Shown: positions 1-13,165 of the stretch, one piece after another
How the letters are laid out: each line of letters starts with the position of its first letter
Numbering within the stretch: position 1 is the first letter of the stretch
NCBI GenBank assembly: GCA_029582155.1
Contig: CM055901.1
Location: 6,862,874-6,926,873, forward strand
Source of the DNA: Panopea generosa
Lineage: Eukaryota; Mollusca; Bivalvia; Adapedonta; Hiatellidae
Direction: 5' to 3'
Length of the DNA: 64,000 nt
Notes under the pieces: generated by a model
What the model was told of the DNA's origin: nothing
What the model saw: the letters and a program-made list of their open reading frames with translations, nothing else
Database searches by the model: none
Made by a program: the position numbers and the translations under genes

Positions 1-395
1 AATGATCACATAAACAATGACCAAATAAACAATGATCATATAAACAGTGACCACATAAACAGTGACCACATAAACAATGATCACATAAACAATGATCATA
101 TAAACAGTGACCAAATAAAGAGTGGCCACATAAACAATGACCATATGAACAATGACCATATAAACAGTGACCACATAAACAGTGACCACATAAACAATGA
201 CCATATGAACAATGACCATATAAACAGTGACCACATAAACAGTGACCACATAAACAATGACCATATGAACAATGACCATATAAACAGTGACCACATAAAC
301 AATGACCATATGAACAATGACCATATAAACAGTGACCACATAAATAGTGACCATATAAACAATGACTACATAAACAGTGACCCTATAAACAGGGA
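1..395. repeat. 15-bp minisatellite (left end cut by window)
   Basis: Tandem copies of a 15-bp unit with core AATGACCATATAAAC, about 26 copies, with alternating ATG/GTG and CAT/CAC/TATG variants. It is already in progress at base 1, so its left edge is outside the window. Because 15 is a multiple of three and the unit lacks stops, both strands are open across it. I do not regard those frames as coding. Confidence 0.95.
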
Positions 396-1489
396 CCTCG
401 TGCATTGAAGACCAAACCTTGCTATTTTACAGCTCAGATTACAATGACGCCCTCGTGCATTGTTAGTTTTGCACTGAATAAAACTATACTAATTCAATCA
501 ATGTTGCTTTTATGCAGTTTTCAGGATTAACTTCTGGACCTTGCGACTTGCCGATTGATTCCCACAGAGAACAAAGAACAGAGCAACAACCTTTTGTATT
601 GGATTGAAAAGACAAGTTCCGTTTAGACATTGATTCGTAAGAGAAGTGAATGGTATTTATGAATTATATTGATAGAAACATGACGCCTGAATAACAACTG
701 TGTCGTTGGTCGTTGAAAGCATTAAGTAACATAGTCTTAAAACAATGTTGTACCTTTTAGACATGAGTTATACAGAGAAGACTTTTAAGAATAATGAAAT
801 CCACTTTATTTAGTACCTGCTGAATATTCTAGCAAAGTGCTTCATTAAAATTATAACACGCCGCCGTTTATTTATGATGCAGCCGCCATAGTGTTAATCT
901 ATTTAAATTCGTGTTATCGAACCGGTAAATTGATACGCTTAATATTACGGTTCTGTATTAGGCTTAACATTAGGAGAAGCAACTTTGCAGAAAAACAGTC
1001 CACTTTCACTCTCATACTGGAACATTTTTTAATGACAAGGTAATTTTTTTCTGAATAAACCTTGTTCATGGTAGGCTACTGATGTTAATTTCATCACGGA
1101 GAGATTTTTAATGAATAACTTTGAATATACAGTTTGTTAATGATGAAAAAAGTCAGAACAGTCCAAGTTTGTGAATCAGTCTAATTTTGAATGTATGAGT
1201 AAGATTCCCAATAAAGTCTAGTTTTGAGTTTTTGAGCCAGATTGTCAGAGTTATGATAGTCTGTAGTACGGACCCAGCTCTCTCGATTTGGTCCATTAAA
1301 TATAAATTTTGGGAAAGTCACATTTGAGCACGTTGATTGGTCAGTTGCTTCAATTCAAAATTTGAATGACGTCACAGGTAAGTATACGTTTACTTGTTAT
1401 GAATTGTGAGACAGGCATAGAATTCCGTGCTTTTTATGGTGGTTGATATGTATACCTGATTCGGGAATAATAAGTTCTCGAATATACTA
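396..1489. other. Non-repetitive AT-rich stretch, no gene seen
   Basis: No open frame of convincing length or composition. Loosely related copies of the following 45-bp repeat (CAGTCTA and GAGTAAG words) can be picked out at about 1,155-1,265. A CCAAT-like ATTGG at 1,336-1,340, a palindromic TGACGTCA at 1,367-1,374 and a donor-like GTAAGT at 1,378 lie close together, but nothing downstream supports a gene. Confidence 0.5.
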
Positions 1490-1930
1490 GCTTTATGAGT
1501 AAAAATTCCGAAGTTTATATATCAGTCTAGTCTTGGTTTATGAGTAAAGTTGACCGAGTTTGCATATCAGTCTAGTCTTGGGTTTATGAGTAAAGTTGAC
1601 CAACTTTATATCAGTCTAGTATTGGGTTTATGAGTAAAAGTCCCAAGTTTGTTTATCAGTCTATACTTGGGTTAATGAGTAAAGTTGCCTAAGTTTGTCT
1701 ATCAATCTAGTGTTTAGTTTATGAGTAAAGTTACACAAGTTTGTCTATATGTTTAGTCTTCCAATTATGAATAATGTTTCCCACGTTTGTCTAGTGTTGA
1801 GTTTATTGGCCAGATTGTCCAAGACTGTATATCAGTCTAGTCTTGGGTTTATGAATAGGTTTCCCACGTTTGTTTATCAGTCTAGTGTGATTGTCCAAGT
1901 CTGTATATCAGTCTAGTCTTGGATGTACAG
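1490..1930. repeat. Degenerate ~45-bp minisatellite
   Basis: About nine to ten diverged copies of a 44-46-bp unit with the recurring words TTTATGAGTAAAGTT and TATCAGTCTAGTCTTGG. For example, TCAGTCTAG occurs at 1,522, 1,567 and 1,611. The copies are substantially diverged, so this looks like an old array. Confidence 0.85.
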
Positions 1931-3261
1931 TTTTGAATACTTTCAGCTACTTTTCAGATAAATGTAAATGTTTACACCAAGTGCGTACCTCTGCCTTCAG
2001 TTTTTGTTAAGAACGATCCAATCTGCCTTTATGAAGCGTCCATACTTTTACAAGCGAAACTTTGAATAAAAGATAAATATGACATAATCCGATTTGACAT
2101 GTTCTGTCAAACGTTATATGGACCAAACAACTTTCAGACAGATACAAATAATTACGCGCCCTCATCGTATACTTAAACAAATACGTGCATCTCGCAAATC
2201 AATACATATTAATGAAAACGGTCGGATTTTATGTTACCTAAAATCAATGACTCTAATGTGAAACTCCGAACCGTGAAGCCAACTGCAACGACCATTTAAT
2301 TCCGTTAATTAGTGACAATATGACGTTAATTAGTGACAATATGACGTTAATTAGTGACAATATGACGTTAATTAGTGACAATATGACGCGGTTCTGTGAT
2401 TCTAACTGAACATCCGTATAAATACTTAAAACGGGCATGCTCGGGTAATCCTGGCAACAGGCAGTTTATTGTAAATAGTTAATGGTATTAAAGTGGTTAA
2501 AACGCTTATTAAATAGCAATATGCATTTTGATATATCAACGGACATATAGCAATATTAATTATTAACGCGACTTTAAAGCATGAATCATGTTTGTCGCAT
2601 ATTCACAACCACGACAGCGCAAACTTCCGTCTATTTTAATGTATTTCATAATTCCCAGTAGACATTAGTATAGTGTTTTTGTTTACGTTTTTTTATCATT
2701 TATCATTTTCAAAAGTTTGTATTTTCTAATGTGTTATATCAATGATATTTCTTATACAAAGTTGAAAATACAGGAGTGATAAACTGCAATCGTATTTCAG
2801 TGCATTTAAATGATTTATTCCATTTTAATCTAGGGCATTATCAATATTTATTAAACAGAACGCGCATCTGGATGAACAAACATGTGTTAACACTTCTGTT
2901 TATATTGTTTCCATTGTCTAGTGTATATATTTTGTTTATTTATAATTATGTGCATGTATAAGGCTGACTCACCCGGTCACGTACAGTAACTACGTTTACC
3001 AAGATCGCCCTGATATGGTTACGTCACCTGATATTCAATGATTCACTGGTTGTTTTGATAATATGAACACATCTGTTTTGCTTTGAAACTTTATATTTGA
3101 TAGGTATTATGATATTTCCCATGGAACTATTGTTTTCAATTTTTAATGGCCAAAGTTATAAATGTTCGGTGTAGGAGTTGCTGCTGGCACAAAGGGCACT
3201 TTGAGTAATTGCATTTAGAAATTAAAACTACTTACCACGCAGGCAAAACCCACGTGTAGTA
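1931..3261. other. Unique AT-rich stretch apart from one 21-bp repeat
   Basis: No supported gene. The only structure I see is the perfect 21-bp repeat at 2,304-2,387. The open frame near 2,776-2,961 is short, AT-rich, lacks an ATG start and has no recognisable domain. Confidence 0.5.
2304..2387. repeat. 21-bp tandem repeat, four perfect copies
   Basis: Four consecutive identical copies (84 bp) of a 21-bp unit containing TTAGTGACAATATGAC. The lack of divergence suggests recent expansion. Confidence 0.95.
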
Positions 3262-5480
3262 CACCTTCTATAGTTCTATATATTGTAGAAGACCTTCTTA
3301 ATGTCTATATATTGTAATAGACCTTCTTTAGTTCTATATATTGTAGTAGACCTTTCTTTATGTCTATATGCTGTAATAGACCTTCTTTAGTTCTATATAT
3401 TGTAGTAGACCTTCTTTATGTCTATATATTGTAATAGACCTTTTTTAGTTCTATATATTGTAGTAGATCTTCTTAATGTCTATATATTGTACTAGACCTT
3501 CTTTAGTTCTATATATTGTAGTTGACCTTCTTTATGTCTATATATTGTAATAGACCTTCTTTAGTTCTATATATTGTAGTAGACCTTCTTAATGTCTATA
3601 TATTGTAATAAACCTTTTTTAGTTCTATATATTGTAGTAGATCTTCTTAATGTCTATATATTGTAATAGACCTTCTTTAGTTCTATATATTGTAGTAGAC
3701 CTTCTTTATATCTATATATTGCAGTAGACCTTTTATAGTTCTATATATTGTAGTAGACCTTCTTTATGTCTATATGTTGTAGGAGACTTTCTTGATGTCT
3801 TTATATTGCAATATACCTTCTATAGTTCTATCTATTGTAGTAGACTTTCTTAATGTCTATATATTGTAATACACTTCTATAGTTCTATATATTGTAGTAG
3901 ACCATCTTAATGTCTATATATTGTAATAGACCTTCTTTAGTTCTATATATTGTAGTTGACCATCTTTATGTCTATATATTGTAATAGAACTTCTATAGTT
4001 CTATATATTGAAGGAGACTTTCTTGATGTCTTTATATTGTAATAGACCTTCTATAGTTCTATATATTGTAGTAGACTTTCTTAATGTCTATATATTGTAA
4101 TAGACTTCTATAGTTCTATATATTGTAGTAGACCATCTTAATGTCTATATATTGTAATAGACCTTCTTTAGTTCTATATATTGTAGTAGACCTTCTTTAT
4201 GTCTATATATTGTTATAGACCTTCTATAGTTCTATATACTGTAGGAGTCTTTCTTGATGTCTTTATATTGCAATAGACCTTCTATAGTTCTATATATTGT
4301 AGTAGACCTTCTTAATGTCTTTATATTGTAATAGACCTTCTTTAGTTCTATATATTGTAGCAGATCTTCTTTATGTCTATATATTGTAGTAGACCTTCTT
4401 TATATTAATATATTGCAATAGACCTTCTATAGTTCTATAGATTGTAGCAGATTTTTTTTATGTCTATATATTGTAGTAGACCTTTTTTATGTCTCTATAT
4501 TGCAATAGACTTTCTATGTTATATATATTGTAATAAACCTTTTTTATGTATATATATTGTAGTAGACCTTCTGTCTATAGATTGTAGTAGAGCTTTTTTA
4601 TGTCTATAAATTGAAGTAGACCTTTTCTATGTCTATATATTGAAGTAGACCTTCTTTATGTCTATATATTGTAGTAGACATTCTTTATGTATATATATTG
4701 TAGTATACCTTCTTTATGTATTGCAGTAGACCTTTTATTGTTCAATATATTGTAGAAGACCTTCTTTATTTCTATACATTGTAATAGACCTTCTTTATGT
4801 CTATATATAGAAGTAGACCTTCTTTATGTCTATATACTGTAGAAGACCTTCTTCATTTATATAGATTGTAGTAGACCTTCTTTATGTATATACATTGTAT
4901 TATGCCTTCTTTATATCTATATATTGCAGTAGACCTTCTACAATTCTATATATTGTAGTAGACCTTCTTTATGTCTATATATTGTAGTAAACCCTCTTTA
5001 TGTCTATATATTGTAGTAAACCCGCTTTATGTCTATATATTGTAGTAGACCTTCTTTACTTCTATATATTGTAGTAAACCTTCTTTATGTCTATATATTG
5101 TAACAGACCTTCTTACGTATATAGACTGTAGTAGACCTTTTTTATGTCTATATATTGTAGTAGACCTCCTTAATGTCTATATATTGCAATATACCTTCTA
5201 TAGTTCTATACATTGTAGTAGACTTTCTTGATGTCTATATATTGTAGAAAATATTCTTTAGTACTATAGATTGTAGAAGATATGCTTTAGTTCTACAGCT
5301 TGTAGTTGACATGCTTTAGTTCTATGGATTATAATTAATATTTTTGTGTCTATAGTTTGTAGTAGACCTTCTTTATGGCTATAGATTGTAATAGACTTTC
5401 TATAGTTTTATAGATTGTTGTAAATATTATTTTTATCTTTAGTTTGTCGTAGATCTTCTATAATTCTATGGATTGTAGTA
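3262..5480. repeat. 29/31-bp minisatellite arranged as 60-bp dimers
   Basis: About 75 monomers with core TATATATTGTAGTAGACC. Two variants alternate, one ending in TTCTTTAG and one in TTCTTAATG or TTCTTTATG, with spacings of 29 and 31 bp (ATATATTGTA at 3,482, 3,511 and 3,542). The higher-order unit is therefore about 60 bp. Order is best between 3.3 and 4.4 kb and decays rightward. Confidence 0.95.
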
Positions 5481-6535
5481 GACATTCTTTATGTCTATAC
5501 ATTGGTGTACATCTTCTTTATGTCTGTAGGTTGTCATCAGGAATATTTAGTGTTATAGTGCAGACAATTGTGTTTCTCTTTATTACAAGTTTAAGAAGAG
5601 CGAGGTCCGGTGCCCCATTGACCCTGCATAAGCTCCCCAGTCTTGCCATTATTCTGTGTACTTATTTTATTTATGTTGTTGTGGTGCCTATGTCCTTAAG
5701 TGTCATGTTGGACATATATGTTCTTGTAGTTTTATTTTTTAGTTAGATCCAATGTAAAACCGTCTTCCATGTGTAGCAACAATTTTATCAATGCCTGTAC
5801 TAAAACTATATTCATTAAATAGGAGTTCAGTATTATGTTCACATGTACTTCATTTATCGTTAAGTTAATTAAAGTTACCTACATTTACGATCGATAAAAA
5901 ACATTCAAATCAACTTCATTCAGTCGGAGATATCATGTGACATACATAAATGCGTGTTCATTAGTTTTTACCTTATTTAACCAGTAAGCTGATTCTATCA
6001 TCAGATTCTTTTTAAGCGTTCATTTTATAATCAGCAAATAAAACCGATAAACCACACTCAGATCAGCTTCAAAGAAGTTGCCATGATACGAACTAGTGAC
6101 GTCCACATATCCTTTTTCATCAGTCCGATTTTTTTTATAATTAGTTCATTCTATGATCTCTTCTAGGCCAGCAAAGATACTTCAAAAAGGTTTCCGGTAT
6201 GGAAAATGTTGTGTTAACCGTAATGGCATGTCCGGCTTTGTCTCTTTGGCCATTTGTGTCGATCGATAATGTATTTCGTGACAATGGTCGTTCGACGTGC
6301 CGGCGGGAGATTTTAATAAAGCACCACGGCGGTGACAATCAAGCGTAATAACGCTCAGTGGTCCTTTTTTTATATTGAAAATGACGATGGAACAACAGCA
6401 AGTGATAATGAGGCCACTGTTTGCTTCAGTTCAATATATTTACTTTCGATGTTAAGAAGATGATAGTTCATAGGAAGAAAGTTATTGTAACAACATGTAC
6501 ATGTAACTAACTTATAATATCACTTGACAGCTTGC

Positions 6536-6572
<37 letters not shown>

Positions 6573-6769
6573 TTTGCTTTCTCTCTCATGTAAATAGGCA
6601 TGTTAAGTGTTACCCCTATTTGATGTGAAAACATTTTTCTGATATTGGTGGACACATAGACTATGTTTAAATAACTGTACATGTATAATATTTTGTTTAT
6701 AAAACTGTTTTAGTCATTTGTGTTTATAAATGAGAATTTCAATATCTTTGTACCTTCGTGTTTTATGTT
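5481..6769. other. Unique stretch with a (CT)n microsatellite
   Basis: No supported gene. The frame at 5,468-5,746 begins inside the repeat and has no recognisable domain. The 65-codon minus-strand frame at 6,141-6,338 has no recognised motif and no clear splice context. A (CT)n tract lies at 6,539-6,569. Confidence 0.45.
6539..6569. repeat. (CT)n microsatellite
   Basis: Uninterrupted CT dinucleotide run of about 15 copies. Confidence 0.97.
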
Positions 6770-9700
6770 ACCAAGTTTTAAGTTCAGATCTTCGTGTTAT
6801 GTGTCAGTAATACCAAGTCATAAAGGTTCAGAACTTCGTGTTTTGTGTTGGTAATACCAAATCATACGTTCAGATATTCGTGTTTTGTGTTAGTAATACC
6901 AAGTCATCAGTTCAAATCTTTGTGTTATGTGTTAGTTATACATGTACCAAGTTGTAAGTTCAGATATTCGTGTATTGTGTTAGAAATACCAAGTCAAACG
7001 TTCAAATCTTCGTGTTTTGTGTTAGTAATACCAAGTCATCAGTTCAAATTTTCATGTAATGTGTTAGTAAAACCAAGTCATCAGTTCAGATGTTCGTGTT
7101 TTGTGTAAGTAATACCAAGTCATAAGTTCACATCTCTGTGTATTGTGTTTGTAATACCAAGTCACCAGTTCAGATCTCCGTGTATTTTGTAAGTAATACC
7201 AAGTCATCAGTTCAGAGCATCGTGTATTCTGTTAGTAATACAAAGTAATAAGTTCAGATCTTTGTGTTTTTGTGTTAGTAATACCAAGTCATCAGTTCAG
7301 ATTTTCGTGTTTTGTGTCAGTAATACCAAGTCATTAGTGCAGATCTCCGTGTATTGTGTAAGTAATACCAAGTCATCAGTTCAAATACTCGTGTATTCTG
7401 TTAGAAATACAAAGTCATCAGTTCAGATATCCGTGTTGTGTGTTAGTATTACCAAGTTTTCAGTTCAGATCTTCGTGTTTTCTGTCAGTAATACCAAGTC
7501 ATAAGTGTTCAGATCTCCGTGTATTGTTGTAGTAATACCAAGTCATTAGTTCAGATCTTCGTGTATTGTGTAAGTAATACCAAGTCATACGTGTTCAGAT
7601 CTCCGTGTATTGTTGTAGTAATACCAAGTCATCAGTGCAGATCTTCGTGTATTGTGTTAGTATAATCAATTCATCAGTTCAGATCATCCTGAATTGTGTT
7701 AGTAAAACAAAGTCGTAAGTTCAGACGTCCATGTTTTGTGTTAGTAACATCATGTCATCAGTACAGATCTTCTTGTTTTGTGTCAGTCAGTAATACCAAA
7801 TCATAAGTGTTCAGATCTCCGTGTATTGTTGTAGTAATACCAAGTCATCAGTGCAGATCTCCGTGTATTGTGTTAGTAATACCAAGTCATTAGTTCAGAT
7901 CTTCGTGTATTGTGTTAGTAATACAAAGTCATCAATTCACGTTTTCGTGTTGTGTGTTAGTAATACCGCGTCATACGTTCAGATCATCGTGAATTGTGTT
8001 AGTAATACCGCGTCATAAGTTCAGACATCCGTGTTTTGTGTTAGTAATACAAAGTCATAAGTTCAGATATCCGTGAATTGTGTTAGTAATACAAAGTCAT
8101 AAGTTCAGATACCCGTGTATTGTGTTAGTAATATCAAGTCATCAGTACAGATCTTCTTGTTTTGTGTCAGTCAGTAATACCAAATCATAAGTGTTCAGAT
8201 CTCTGTGTATTGTTGTAGTAATACCAAGTCATCAGTGCAGATCTCCGTGTATTGTGTTAGTAATACCAAGTCATTAGTACAGATCTTCGTGTTTTGGTCT
8301 CGTAATACATAGTCATATGTTCACGTTTTCGTGTTGTGTGTTAATAATTCCTAGTCATAAGTTCAGATCTTTGTGTTTTGCGTTAGTAAAACCATGTCAT
8401 AAGTGTTTAGATTTTCGTGTATTGTGTAAGAAATACCAAGTCATCAGTTCAGATCTTCGTGTTTTGTTTCAGTAATACCAAATCATAGGTTCATATCTTC
8501 GTGTATTGTATTAGTAATACCAAGTCATTAGTTCAGATCTTCGTGAATTGTGTTAGTAATACAAAGTCATAAGTTCAGATATCCGTGTTTTGTGTTAGTA
8601 ATACCAAGTCATCAGTTCAGATCTTCGTGGTTTGTGTCAGTAATACCAAATCATATGTGTTCAGATCTCCGTGTTTTGTGTTAGTCAAGCCATAAGTTCA
8701 GATATTCGTGTTTTATGCTAGTAATACCAAGTCATACGTTCAGATCTTTGTGTTTTGGGTTAGTAATACCAAGTCACAAGAGTTCAGATTTTCGTGTTTT
8801 GTGTTAGTCAAGTCATAAGTTCAGATATTCGTGTATTGTGTTAGTAATACAAAGTCATAATTTCAGATCTTCGTGTATTGTGTTAGTAATAGCAAGTCAT
8901 AAGTTCAGGTCTTCGTGTTTTGTGTTAGTAATACCAAGTCATAAGTTCAGATATTCGTGTTTTGTGTTAGTCAAGGCATAAGTTCAATTTTTCGTGTATT
9001 GTGTTAGTAATACCAAGTTACAAGTTCAGATCTTGGTGTATTGTGTTAGTAATACCAAGTCATAAGTGTTTAGCTTTTCCTGTTTTGTACTAGTTATACC
9101 AAGTCATAAGTTCTGATCTTCGTGTTTTGTGTTAGTAGAATCAAGTCATAAGTTCAGATCTCCGTGTATAGTGTTAGTAATACCAAATAATAAATGTTCA
9201 AATGTTCGTGTTTTGTGTTAGTCAAGTCATAAGTTCAGATATTCGTGTTTTATGCTAGTAATACCAAGTCATACGTTAAGATCTTTGTGTTTTGTGTTAG
9301 TAATAACAAGTCACAAGTTTTCAGATTTTCGTGTTCTGTGTTAGACAAGTCATAAGTTCAGATATTCGTGTATTGTGTTAGTAATACAAAGTCATAATTT
9401 CAGATCTTCGTGTATTGTGTAAGTAATACCAAGTCATCAGTTAAGATCTTCGTGTTTTGTGTTAGTAATACCAAATCATAAGTTCAGATATTCGTGTATT
9501 GTGTAAGTAATACCAAGTCATAAGTTCAGATATTCGTGTTTTGTGTTAGTAATACCAAGTTACAAGTTCAGATCTTGGTGAATTGTGTAAGTAATACCAA
9601 GTCATAAGTGTTTAGCTTTTCGTGTTTTGTGCTAGTAATACCATGTCATAAGTTTAGATCTTCGTGTTTTGTGTTAGTAGAATCAAGTCATAAGTTCAGA

Positions 9701-10490
9701 TCTCCGTGTATTGTGTTATTAATACCAAGTCATAATTGTTCAAATTTTCGTGTTTTGTGTTAGTCAAGTCATAAGTTCAGATATTTGTGTTTTATGCTAG
9801 TAATACCAAGTCATACGTTCAGATCTTTGTGTTTTGTGTTAGTAATACAAAGTCACAAGTGTTCAGATTTTCGTGTTTTGTGTTAGTCAAGTCATAAGTT
9901 CAGATATTCGTGTATTGTGTTAGTAATACATAGTCATAGTTTCAGATCTTCGTATATTGTGTAAGTAATACCAAGTCATAAGTTCAGATCTTCGTGTTTT
10001 GTGTTAATAATACCAAGTCATAAGTTCAGATATTCGTGTTTTGTGTTAGTCAAGGCATAAGTTCAGTTTTTCGTGTTTTGTGTTAGTTATACCAAGTTAT
10101 ATGTTTAGCTCTTTGTGTATTGTGTTAGTAATACCAAGTCATAAGTGTTCAGAATTTCGTGTTTTGTGTTAGTCATACGAAGTCATCAGTTCAGATCTTC
10201 GTGTTTTGTGTTAGTTATACCAAGTCATGAGTATTCAGATTTTCGTGATTTGTGTAAGTAATACCAAGTCATAAGATCAGATTTTCGTGTTTTGTATTAG
10301 AAATACCAAGTCATAAGTTCAAATATTCGTGTTTTGTGTCAGTAATACCAAGTCATACGTTCAGATTTTCGTGTTTTGTGTTAGTAAAATCAATTCATAA
10401 GTTCAGATCTTCGTGTTTTGTGTTAGTAATACCAAGTCATACGTTCAGATTTTCGTGTTTTATGTCAGTAAATCCAAGTTGTAAATTTAG
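6770..10490. repeat. 42-bp minisatellite, ~88 copies
   Basis: A 3.7-kb array of a 42-bp unit with core CGTGTTTTGTGTTAGTAA preceded by TTCAGATCTT and followed by TACCAAGTCATAAG. The 42-bp period is visible at 9,901 and 9,943. Some copies lack about 13 bp, reading GTTAGTCAAGTCATAAG. Blocks near 8,690-9,190, 9,210-9,740 and 9,760-10,100 share the same order of variants, which points to segmental duplication of about 0.5 kb inside the array. Confidence 0.95.
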
Positions 10491-11149
10491 TTCTCAGAAC
10501 ATAACTTCATGAGTGCATTTTGTTATATGAACTTCCAAATGAATAAATGCATATACGCGTGTATAATTTATTGAAACTATTTAAAATAATACCTACTTAC
10601 ATCACTGATGTCACTAACAAATATGATCATTGGTGGACACAAAGCGAACCTTTGAAAGCCGTACCTTCGAATAATTTCACTTACATTTCCAAAAAAAAAA
10701 AAAGGAATTACGAAATTAAGATACATAAACTGGTCAAAATGTCTTACCACTGTCAGTGTTTAATTTAAACAAGTTTTCGGAAAATGTTTGGTATGGACAC
10801 GAGGTTATGAACATCCAGTGGTCAATAGGATGTGCAGTATGAACAATACACCACTTTTAATTAATTATTTTTTATAGAAAAAAAACATATCATTTCATCT
10901 CCAAGATTCGGTAAAAATCCAAAATTTGTCCTCAGGCAAATATTTAAAAAAAAAAGGGACAAATCTATAAAAAGTTTGAAAACAAAAAAGCGTTTGGTAA
11001 ATGCCCATGTTTTCATTATCTTTGGATGTCTTTTATAATTCATTCTTTATCTAATACATAGAGCAGAAGAGAACATCTTTTAGATCGTTATAAAGTACAT
11101 TGTACAATATGATTTGACATAGGTCATTATGACCCGTGAGCAGACATGT
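10491..11149. other. Unique AT-rich stretch, no gene seen
   Basis: Contains A-rich runs (10,690 and 10,949). On the minus strand it lies downstream of the claudin-like exons, but I could not find a further exon with the right phase and a membrane helix here. Confidence 0.45.
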
Positions 11150-11930
11150 CAGAGTATACATAAAATTACGGCTTTAATCACTGATTTCAAACATAAATAT
11201 TTGATTGTAACATTAAATTACGGCTAGAATCACTGATTTCAAACATAAAAATTGGGTTGTAACATAAAATTACGGCTAAAATCACTGATTTCATGCATAA
11301 AAATTGGGTTATAACATTAAATGATGGCTATAATCACTATTTTCAAACATTAAGATTGGGTTGTAACATTAAATTACGGCAATAATCACTGATTTCAAAC
11401 ATAAAGATTGTGTTGTAACATTAAATTACGGCTATAATCATTGATTTCAAGCATAAAGATTTGGTTGTAACATTAAATTACGACTATAATCATTGATTTC
11501 AAACATAAAGATTGGGTTGTAACATTAAATAATCACTTATTTGAAACATAAAGATAGGGTTGTAACATCAAATATAAGCTATAATCACTGATTTGTCACA
11601 AAAAGATTGGGTTGTAACATTAAATATAAGTTATAATCACTGATTTGAAACATAAAGATTTGGCTGTAACATTTAATTACGCCTTTAATCACCGATTTGA
11701 AACATAAAGTTTGGATTGTAACTTTAAATAATCACTGATTTGAAACATTAAGATTGGGTTGTAACATCACATATAAGCTAATATCACTGATTTGAAACAA
11801 AAAGATTGGGTTGTAACATTAAATATAAGTCATAATCACTGATTTGAAACATAAAGATTTGGCTGTAACATTAAATAATGGTTATAATCACAACATCAAG
11901 ATTAGGTTGAAACACGTATAACACATAAAG
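11150..11930. repeat. 52-bp minisatellite, ~14 copies
   Basis: Copies of a 52-bp unit with core GGGTTGTAACATTAAATTA and the words ATAATCACTGATTT and AACATAAAGAT (ATAAAGAT at 11,401 and 11,453). Several copies carry internal deletions around AAATAATCACTG. It lies downstream of the claudin-like exons on the minus strand and may be intronic. Confidence 0.93.
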
Positions 11931-12293
11931 ACTCAATCTCACGATATATGACAATGCTAGGATTAACACAGTAGAAATACAAAATAGACGAGTAATTCGC
12001 AGAGGTGGAATATATAAATAGCCAACTATGAGATAATCATTTCAAACAAAATCAGGTTAGAGAAACCCGATTTAACATGCTAGTATTGGTATTGGTGAAT
12101 ACTTTGACATCAATAACTTGAATTACATTTTCGTTTCACATCAAACTTGTCCTCTCTGACAGATATTGCAAGCTTTCAAGAATTCACTACTTCACCTGAA
12201 AACCGTGGACAAACATGCCTAACTCGGGACACCTATTTCTAACTTATATTTCTTGTAAAAAGAGAAACTCGAGTGAAGGACTGTGTCACGAAC
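11931..12293. other. Probable intron 3' of the claudin-like exon
   Basis: On the minus strand this follows the 12,294 donor. No exon continuing the claudin-like protein was found: candidate acceptors near 12,140 and 12,197 lead quickly to stops. Confidence 0.4.
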
Positions 12294-12443
12294 CTGAGGT
12301 AAATGTGAGGAGCGATATGACGATGAGTGCCAGTCTAGATCTGTGGAGACACCGGAGGACGAAGGAGGCGATCAGGATACAGCTGCATAACACATAACAT
12401 AGGAGCGAGATGATACAAAACGCCTGAGCAGAACGGACAAAAT
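12294..12443 (-). CDS. Claudin/PMP22-like membrane protein, second coding exon
   Basis: A 150-base exon encoding residues 64-114 of the protein that starts at 13,088. On the minus strand it is preceded by a pyrimidine-rich acceptor (TTTTTCTTTCAG) and starts in the phase required by the upstream exon. It gives an Asp-Phe-Val-Arg-Ser-Ala-Gln-Ala-Phe stretch and then a hydrophobic segment (about residues 74-94) that fits transmembrane helix 2. A short basic loop (Arg-Cys-Leu-His-Arg-Ser-Arg) and the start of a third hydrophobic helix follow. The R-x-A-Q-A-F entry into helix 2 is typical of the claudin/PMP22 superfamily. The exon appears to end at 12,294 before a weak donor (GTTCGT), leaving phase 1 at both ends. 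If that donor is not used, the frame stops four bases later, which would be too short for the family. The exons for the rest of helix 3, loop 2 and helix 4 were not found. Confidence 0.6.
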
Positions 12444-12898
12444 CTGAAAGAAAAATGTCGCTCATATCAATGTACCAAACGAAACTTTCTTTCAGTAAAA
12501 TATACAATAAGATATTATATATTAACAAAAATAGAACATTATTTGAAAGACAGTCTATAGTTTCTCGACAGAACGTTTTCATATACTGTATATAAGACAT
12601 ATATTGACGCCATTCCCATCTCCACGTTTTAAACCAACTAAGAAATGACAGTTGACATTATGTAAGGTCGCATTAACAAGACATCACAGAAAGAGTTCAC
12701 ATAAGACAGTTCTTGCGTTCTATAGTATCCAGTTCATTTAAGTTGTATTTTACGTCAGCTACATGTGCGCCTGATGTATAAGAGACGAAAGGTGATATTT
12801 TGCTAATGTTCTGTACGTTTATAAGATTATCAAAATTAAAATGCATTCTTACAACGTTCTGAAAGCATTTTCTAGAGAAATCGCTGATAAACTCTTAC

Positions 12899-13088
12899 CT
12901 GGTATCACCCGCCATGAGTTACAAGCCCATGTCTGTTCTCTGTGTAATTTAAGGCAAACTTTCCAGAGAGATAATGTAACTCCATCGTCAAGTCCCTGCC
13001 ATGCCGTACTGGATATAGACACGAGGAACAGTATCACACCCAGAGCGAACATGCTCACCGCCACAACCAGAAAGAAGGAGTTAGCCAT
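12899..13088 (-). CDS. Claudin/PMP22-like membrane protein, first coding exon
   Basis: Start codon at 13,088 on the minus strand in a good context (ACAATGGC). It encodes 63 residues plus one base and ends at a near-perfect donor (CAG, then GTAAGA at 12,898-12,893). Residues 4-27 form a hydrophobic first helix. The first extracellular loop carries the claudin superfamily signature: Trp30, Leu41-Trp42, Cys45 and Cys56 (the W-LW-C-C pattern). The family consists of four-helix membrane proteins that include claudins of cell junctions and PMP22/EMP proteins. I cannot tell which branch this is, so I give no symbol. The exon begins at 13,117 after a strong acceptor (CTTGTTTTTTTTCCAG), so there is at least one 5' noncoding exon further upstream, beyond or within the 39-bp array. 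The intron to the next coding exon spans 12,444-12,898. Confidence 0.65.
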
Positions 13089-13165
13089 TGTTGACAATGT
13101 CACCGCTTACATTATAACTGGAAAAAAAACAAGATCGCCAGTCACATTGTGTAAAGTATAATGCA

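Noticed and set aside
1-395. CRISPR-like array
   Set aside because: Contiguous 15-bp units without spacers in animal DNA; the same applies to every other array here.
6141-6338. 65-codon minus-strand frame as an exon of the claudin-like gene
   Set aside because: No hydrophobic helix and no fit to the second half of that family.
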